Source of the DNA: Geomonas sp. Red32
GTDB lineage: Bacteria; Desulfobacterota; Desulfuromonadia; Geobacterales; Geobacteraceae
Length of the DNA: 64,000 nt
Direction of reading: 5' to 3'
Assembly (NCBI RefSeq): GCF_023652955.1
Contig: NZ_JAKLOY010000011.1
Span: forward strand, 62,001-126,000
The notes beneath the pieces are model-generated. The model ran no database searches, had not been told where the DNA came from, and was given only the letters and a program-made list of their open reading frames with translations. The translations under genes and the position numbers were made by a program. Below, piece by piece: positions 60,834 to 64,000 of this stretch; within the stretch, counting starts at the first letter, position 1; each line of letters starts with the position of its first letter.

Positions 60834-61142
60834 GGATCCCCCCGGTCTCACCATGGCTCGCGTGTGGACGGGGCGAAAGAATTAATGACAATGGGCATTA
60901 CAGGATCAGACCGAAAACCATCAACCCCGCTACTCAATTGGGCGATGAACGATGCAATTGGCATTCCGCCGGGAAGTCGCTGAATTCATTGCGAGGGGAG
61001 AGTGGGAAGTGCGTGGAAAGTGTAAAGCTCACCGACTGTGTCGGCCTGGATGGCGACGGTTATCCCATTCCCACCCCTCCCCGAAGGGAGGGATAGGCAG
61101 GTGCCGATCGGGATGTGGGTAATGGAGGATGGTGCCAAGCAC
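60834..61142. other. Gap without a supported gene
   Basis: This 309-base stretch is upstream of the propeller gene and downstream of the chemoreceptor gene. It holds a hairpin CCCTCCC-cgaa-GGGAGGG (61075-61092) like the C-rich palindromes near 42.3 kb. No RNA gene or good promoter recognised. Confidence 0.55.
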
Positions 61143-62762
61143 CTAGAGCCGGAAGGAACCGACCAGTTCCTGCAGCTCGCCGGACTGCCGGGCCAGCATC
61201 CCGGCCGCCCTCGAGGTCTCCTGGGCGCCGCTGGCCGTCCCCTGCACCACCTCGGAGACCTGCTGGACGTTGTTGGTGATCTCGCCGGTGGTGGCGGTCT
61301 GCTCCTCGGCGGCGGTGGCGATCTGGTTGATCTGCATGGTAAGGTCGTGGACCTGTTCGAGGATCCGCTCCAGCGCCTGTCCGGAGCGTTTCGACGACTC
61401 CGCTCCCCGCTCGGCCTCCTCGACCCCCTCCTCCATGGAACGGACCGCCTCCCTGGTCTCGCGCTGGATAGCGAGGATCATCTCCCCGATCTCCCGGGTC
61501 GCCTTGGTGGTCCTCTCCGCCAGCGCCCGCACCTCGTCGGCGACCACGGCGAACCCTCTCCCCTGCTCGCCCGCCCGGGCGGCCTCGATGGCGGCATTGA
61601 GCGCCAGCAGGTTGGTCTGGTCCGCGATGTCCTCGATGGTCCCGATGATCTCACCGATCTGATCGGAGCGCTCACCCAGGGTGCCCACCACGTCCGCAGA
61701 GTGTTTCACCCGCTCGGCGATCCTGGTCATCCCGCTGACCGTTTCCTGCACGACCTGCGCCCCTTGGGTGGCCATCTCGGTGGTGGAGCGGGAGGCTTCG
61801 GCAGCCATGCTGCAGTTGCGGGCGATGTCCTCGCTGGTGGCCGCCATCTCCTCGCTTGCGGTGGCCACCGAACCGGTCTGGGCGGCCACCTGGTGGGCCG
61901 CGGTGGCGATGTGATCGGCGGTGGCATTCAGCTGGGTCGAGGCCGATGCGATGCTTGCCGAGATGGTGACCGTGCTCTGGACGAGCCGCCGGAGGTTCTC
62001 GATCATGTTCTTCATCGACGCCATGAGCATCCCCGTCTCGTCCCCGGAGGTCACCGGGATCTCCTCGGTGAGGTCGCCGGTGGCGAGGCGGTCGGCGATC
62101 TCCACGCAGCGCCCGAGCGGGCGGGTGACCGAACGGGAGATGACCAGGCTGAGGAGGATCGAGGCGGCCAGGATCGCCAACCCCACCAGGCACAGGACGA
62201 TCTCGGACAACCGCAGCGCCTTCGCGGCCTCCAGCTCGGACTTCTTGCAGAAATCGTCGCTCATCTTCACCAGCCGGTCGACCTGCTGGCGGTGCTGGCG
62301 GTAGCTCTCCTTGAGGGTGGTCCTCAAGAGCCGCTCGCTGGTGGCGGTGTCGTCCGCTAAAAGGGCCGGGAAAAACTTGTTGAGAGCCACCTCGTAGAAG
62401 GAGACCGCCGGGTTGTAGACGTCCTCCATCATCACCTTCTTCATTTCCCCTTCCGGAAGATCCTTCTTCCAGTGGTCGTGGCTTTCGTCGAACTCCTTCT
62501 TGAGCCTTTTGAAATCCTCGAACAGCCGCTGCCTTTCGGCGGCGTCACCCGCCTGGGCGAGCTGGAGATCCAGGTAGGACTCCAGGATGTACGACGGCGG
62601 CGGAAGAATGTCGGCGGCCAGATCCTTCCCCATGACGATCTGCCGGTAAATCGGCCCGTTCACCTTCACCTTTCCGATGATGCCCATGGCCAGGGCGAAA
62701 ACGATCAGCAGCCCCCCTACCGTCACCCCGAGATTGATCTTCATTCGGGTTGTAATTTTCAT
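61143..62762 (-). CDS. Methyl-accepting chemotaxis protein
   Basis: A 539-residue receptor: N-terminal span (about 11-31), a periplasmic helical sensor domain (about 32-185), a second span (about 190-212), HAMP (about 213-265) and a cytoplasmic signalling domain whose hairpin tip reads [27 protein letters not shown] in part, followed by [18 protein letters not shown]. Gln/Glu-rich methylation helices flank it. It signals to CheA/CheW; the ligand is unknown. The C-terminus lacks a CheR-docking pentapeptide. GGAGGAGAACAT gives the start. No che genes adjoin it. Confidence 0.94.
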   Translation of the reverse strand: MKITTRMKINLGVTVGGLLIVFALAMGIIGKVKVNGPIYRQIVMGKDLAADILPPPSYILESYLDLQLAQAGDAAERQRLFEDFKRLKKEFDESHDHWKKDLPEGEMKKVMMEDVYNPAVSFYEVALNKFFPALLADDTATSERLLRTTLKESYRQHRQQVDRLVKMSDDFCKKSELEAAKALRLSEIVLCLVGLAILAASILLSLVISRSVTRPLGRCVEIADRLATGDLTEEIPVTSGDETGMLMASMKNMIENLRRLVQSTVTISASIASASTQLNATADHIATAAHQVAAQTGSVATASEEMAATSEDIARNCSMAAEASRSTTEMATQGAQVVQETVSGMTRIAERVKHSADVVGTLGERSDQIGEIIGTIEDIADQTNLLALNAAIEAARAGEQGRGFAVVADEVRALAERTTKATREIGEMILAIQRETREAVRSMEEGVEEAERGAESSKRSGQALERILEQVHDLTMQINQIATAAEEQTATTGEITNNVQQVSEVVQGTASGAQETSRAAGMLARQSGELQELVGSFRL

Positions 62763-62954
62763 ATGTTCTCCTCCGGATAGTTCCGCTCACAGGTTGGGAC
62801 AGGTATATGCGCTTATGGTCTGTTCGGAGAGGGCGGCGAAAACTTGAGTCAGGAAAAGCGAGGCAAAGCCTGCCGTGACGGCGGATTTTTACTGAGGGGG
62901 GTGGTGCAGCCCGCGGCCTGCGGCGGCGAAGAGAAGGGAGAAAACGGGGGAAGA

Positions 62955-62975
62955 GCCGGGAGCGCTCCCCTCGGC
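62955..62975 (-). terminator. Hairpin after the pilin/Spc pair
   Basis: GCCG...CGGC enclose the perfect palindrome GGGAGCGCTCCC (62958-62969), 23 bases past the Spc stop. No strong T run follows on the minus strand. Confidence 0.45.
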
Positions 62976-62997
62976 GGAGAGGAAAGCGCGGTGCTTG

Positions 62998-63354
62998 CTA
63001 CCTTTTGTAATAGACCTTTCCGCTGGCGGTGACCGTAGCTCCCAGCGAAGGATCGATGACGTCGATGGCGGGGGTGTCCCCGGTCTGCGGCACGATGCCG
63101 CTACCCATCTGCTGGTAGTAGACGGCATCCATCCCGCTGGTGGTGACGAAATACTTTTCGCCTTCCCGGTGTTTGGTCCCGATGCTGTAGTAGTCGTGGC
63201 CGTCCGTCCCGCTGTAGTTGAGGGTGACCCCATTGGACGCGGTGAAGCCGACGCCGGCGGGAACGCCCTGTATTTGGAGCCCCACGGCGGCAAAGGTGCA
63301 GACGGCGGTGCCTGCCAGGAGAAGTCCGAGCGATATCGTTGCCTTCTTGCCCAT
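62998..63354 (-). CDS. Spc-like pilin partner (PilA-C type)
   Basis: A 118-residue exported protein following the pilin gene by 11 bases. A signal peptide covers about residues 1-23; the mature part is short, beta-rich and Tyr-rich (TASNGVTLNYSG, HDYYSIGTKH, KYFVTTSGMDAVYYQQ, SGKVYYKR). Size, position and the GVTLNYS / GTKHxxGxKxF style resemble the short pilin chaperone of Geobacter, the product of the gene beside pilA, which pairs with the short pilin as the C-terminal half of a split pilin. The homology is recognised by eye only. GGAGGGATTGAG precedes the ATG. Confidence 0.75.
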   Translation of the reverse strand: MGKKATISLGLLLAGTAVCTFAAVGLQIQGVPAGVGFTASNGVTLNYSGTDGHDYYSIGTKHREGEKYFVTTSGMDAVYYQQMGSGIVPQTGDTPAIDVIDPSLGATVTASGKVYYKR

Positions 63355-63365
63355 CTCAATCCCTC

Positions 63366-63572
63366 CTACGGGTACTGCAGGTGATCGGAGTGGTACACCG
63401 ACAGGGCCATCTTGAAGTTGGTCAGATCGGCCAGTGCCGCACTGTCGTAAACGGTCTTCTTGTACGAGGCGTACTTAGGAATGGCAATGGAAACCAGAAT
63501 GGCTATGATTGCGACAACTATCAAGACTTCAATCAGGGTAAACCCCTTCTGCCCCAATACCAGTGACGACAT
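63366..63572 (-). CDS. pilA: Short type IV pilin (PilA-N type)
   Basis: A 68-residue prepilin. The short leader ends at QKG, cleaved before Phe; the mature 58-residue chain has Glu5 and the class III signature FTLIEVLIVVAII. It lacks the usual globular pilin head. Aromatics at mature positions 24, 27, 32 and 57 coincide with those of Geobacter sulfurreducens PilA, with others at 43 and 50. Such short pilins assemble as filaments with a separate Spc partner, here encoded next. AAGGAGGGGGAA precedes the ATG. A GG-N10-GT stretch at 63646-63661 is only a poor sigma-54 match. Whether it is the main pilin or a paralogue cannot be told here. Confidence 0.9.
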   Translation of the reverse strand: MSSLVLGQKGFTLIEVLIVVAIIAILVSIAIPKYASYKKTVYDSAALADLTNFKMALSVYHSDHLQYP

Positions 63573-63897
63573 TTCCCCCTCCTTAAAACCAGCCCCGGAT
63601 TCCTTCCACTGATTGGCGATCCAGCGAGAGATAAAATATCCCTCAAACGGGGATCATGCCGTCAAAACTGTTACACAGAGATAACATAATATCGCATATA
63701 GCATCCATTTATCACTAAGTAAATAAAAGTTATTCTCAGGAGCGGTGGTAAAGAAGCAAACCGGCGTGGAGCAGCTCCGGCGAGAGAGAGTGGGGCAGGA
63801 GTGGGAAACGAGGGGGGGTGAGAGAGGGGCCGTGATTGAGAGAGTGGAATCGGGTCGTGGTTGAGAGAGGGGGCGTGATTGAGAGAGTGGAATCGGC
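63573..63897. other. AT-rich upstream region of the pilin gene
   Basis: Bases 63620-63740 are markedly AT-rich compared with the surroundings, as expected for a regulated promoter region, but no promoter could be assigned with confidence. The part nearest the next gene is a purine-rich tandem repeat. Confidence 0.5.
63820..63896. repeat. 43-bp tandem repeat, about 1.8 copies
   Basis: The unit starting GAGAGAGGGG at 63820 recurs at 63863. Within it CGTGATTGAGAGAGTGGAATCGG is identical at 63831-63853 and 63874-63896. It lies directly after the stop of the gene at the right edge. Confidence 0.85.
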
Positions 63898-64000
63898 TTA
63901 GAGTTCGCTTTTCCGCGGCCGGGCCGTTTGTGCTGCGGCCGGCTCGGAAGCGGTATCGGCGCTGACCCGGGTGACGATCCAGTACACCGCCATCGGGAGG
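63898..64000 (-). CDS. C-terminal end of a gene cut by the right edge
   Basis: The last 33 codons of a minus-strand frame ending in TAA at 63898. The visible end begins LPMAVYWIVTRVS, which could be the end of a membrane helix, then an Ala/Glu-rich tail finishing RPRKSEL. GC-rich third positions support coding. Too short to name. Confidence 0.5.
   Translation of the reverse strand, partial: LPMAVYWIVTRVSADTASEPAAAQTARPRKSEL

Noticed and set aside
62851-62885. GGCAAAGCC followed by TGCCGTGACGGCGG, reminiscent of a cyclic di-GMP (GEMM) riboswitch core
   Set aside because: The GGGCAAACC-type partner helix is missing, and the element points away from any gene start on its strand.
63646-63661. 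CGGCATG with GG-N10-GT on the minus strand upstream of the pilin, considered as a sigma-54 promoter
   Set aside because: The -12 element lacks the required GC and matches the consensus poorly, although pilA in relatives is known to be sigma-54 dependent.

Overview
The window reads as chromosomal DNA of a high-GC, delta-proteobacterial metal reducer of the Geobacter group (Geobacterales). This is an inference from gene content: a very short type IV pilin followed by an Spc-like partner, a PilY1-type tip protein, a coxA-coxC-coxD-coxB cytochrome oxidase operon with a c-heme on subunit II, a membrane-bound FeS oxidoreductase of the ETF:menaquinone type, a fused B12-dependent acyl-CoA mutase, and many PAS-rich hybrid kinases. 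Shine-Dalgarno sites are strong at most starts. I see no tRNA, rRNA, insertion sequence, integrase, prophage or CRISPR array, so this looks like resident chromosome and not an island.

Layout. 0-7 kb (mostly minus strand): transketolase N-terminus cut by the window edge, aldo/keto reductase, a 69-aa membrane protein, an exported protein with two OmpA domains, then an operon of a membrane FeS oxidoreductase, a 52-aa single-span protein and a rhodanese. 7-21.7 kb: flgM, a 2612-aa exported repeat protein ending in a dockerin, PilY1, an L,D-transpeptidase and an SH3b protein. 21.8-27 kb: ferredoxin divergent from icmF, then glgC. 27-32 kb: ctaB and a caa3 oxidase operon led by a SCO copper chaperone. 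32.5-34.8 kb: a five-gene operon with a MarR regulator at each end. 35-37.4 kb: cupin, PAS-GGDEF enzyme, outer-membrane barrel. 38-45.5 kb: RND tripartite efflux operon and a MATE pump. 45.6-48 kb: an unrecognised 477-aa gene divergent from a ferritin-like gene. 48-56.3 kb: an ethylene-receptor-like hybrid kinase, a three-PAS/GAF hybrid kinase, a NarL-type kinase/regulator pair and a bacteriohemerythrin. 56.5-64 kb: an exported PQQ-propeller/Ig-repeat protein, a chemoreceptor, the Spc-like protein with its pilin, and the tail of a further gene.

How it fits together. Three themes recur. Electron flow: quinone-linked FeS oxidoreductase, ferredoxin, aerobic oxidase, and the pilin/Spc and PilY1 filament parts. 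Cell surface: OmpA, L,D-transpeptidase, giant repeat proteins. Sensing: kinases, c-di-GMP, chemotaxis, hemerythrin. The most interesting points are the split pilin pair; the intact ethylene-binding residues in a bacterial kinase; an A2-type (YSHPAVY) oxidase; two promoters placed so that the start codon is about the first transcribed base (icmF and a marR operon); and a family of degenerate 9-bp-period repeats at gene junctions, one of which has probably been read into the annotated start of ctaB. All homology statements rest on motif recognition by eye; no search was run.
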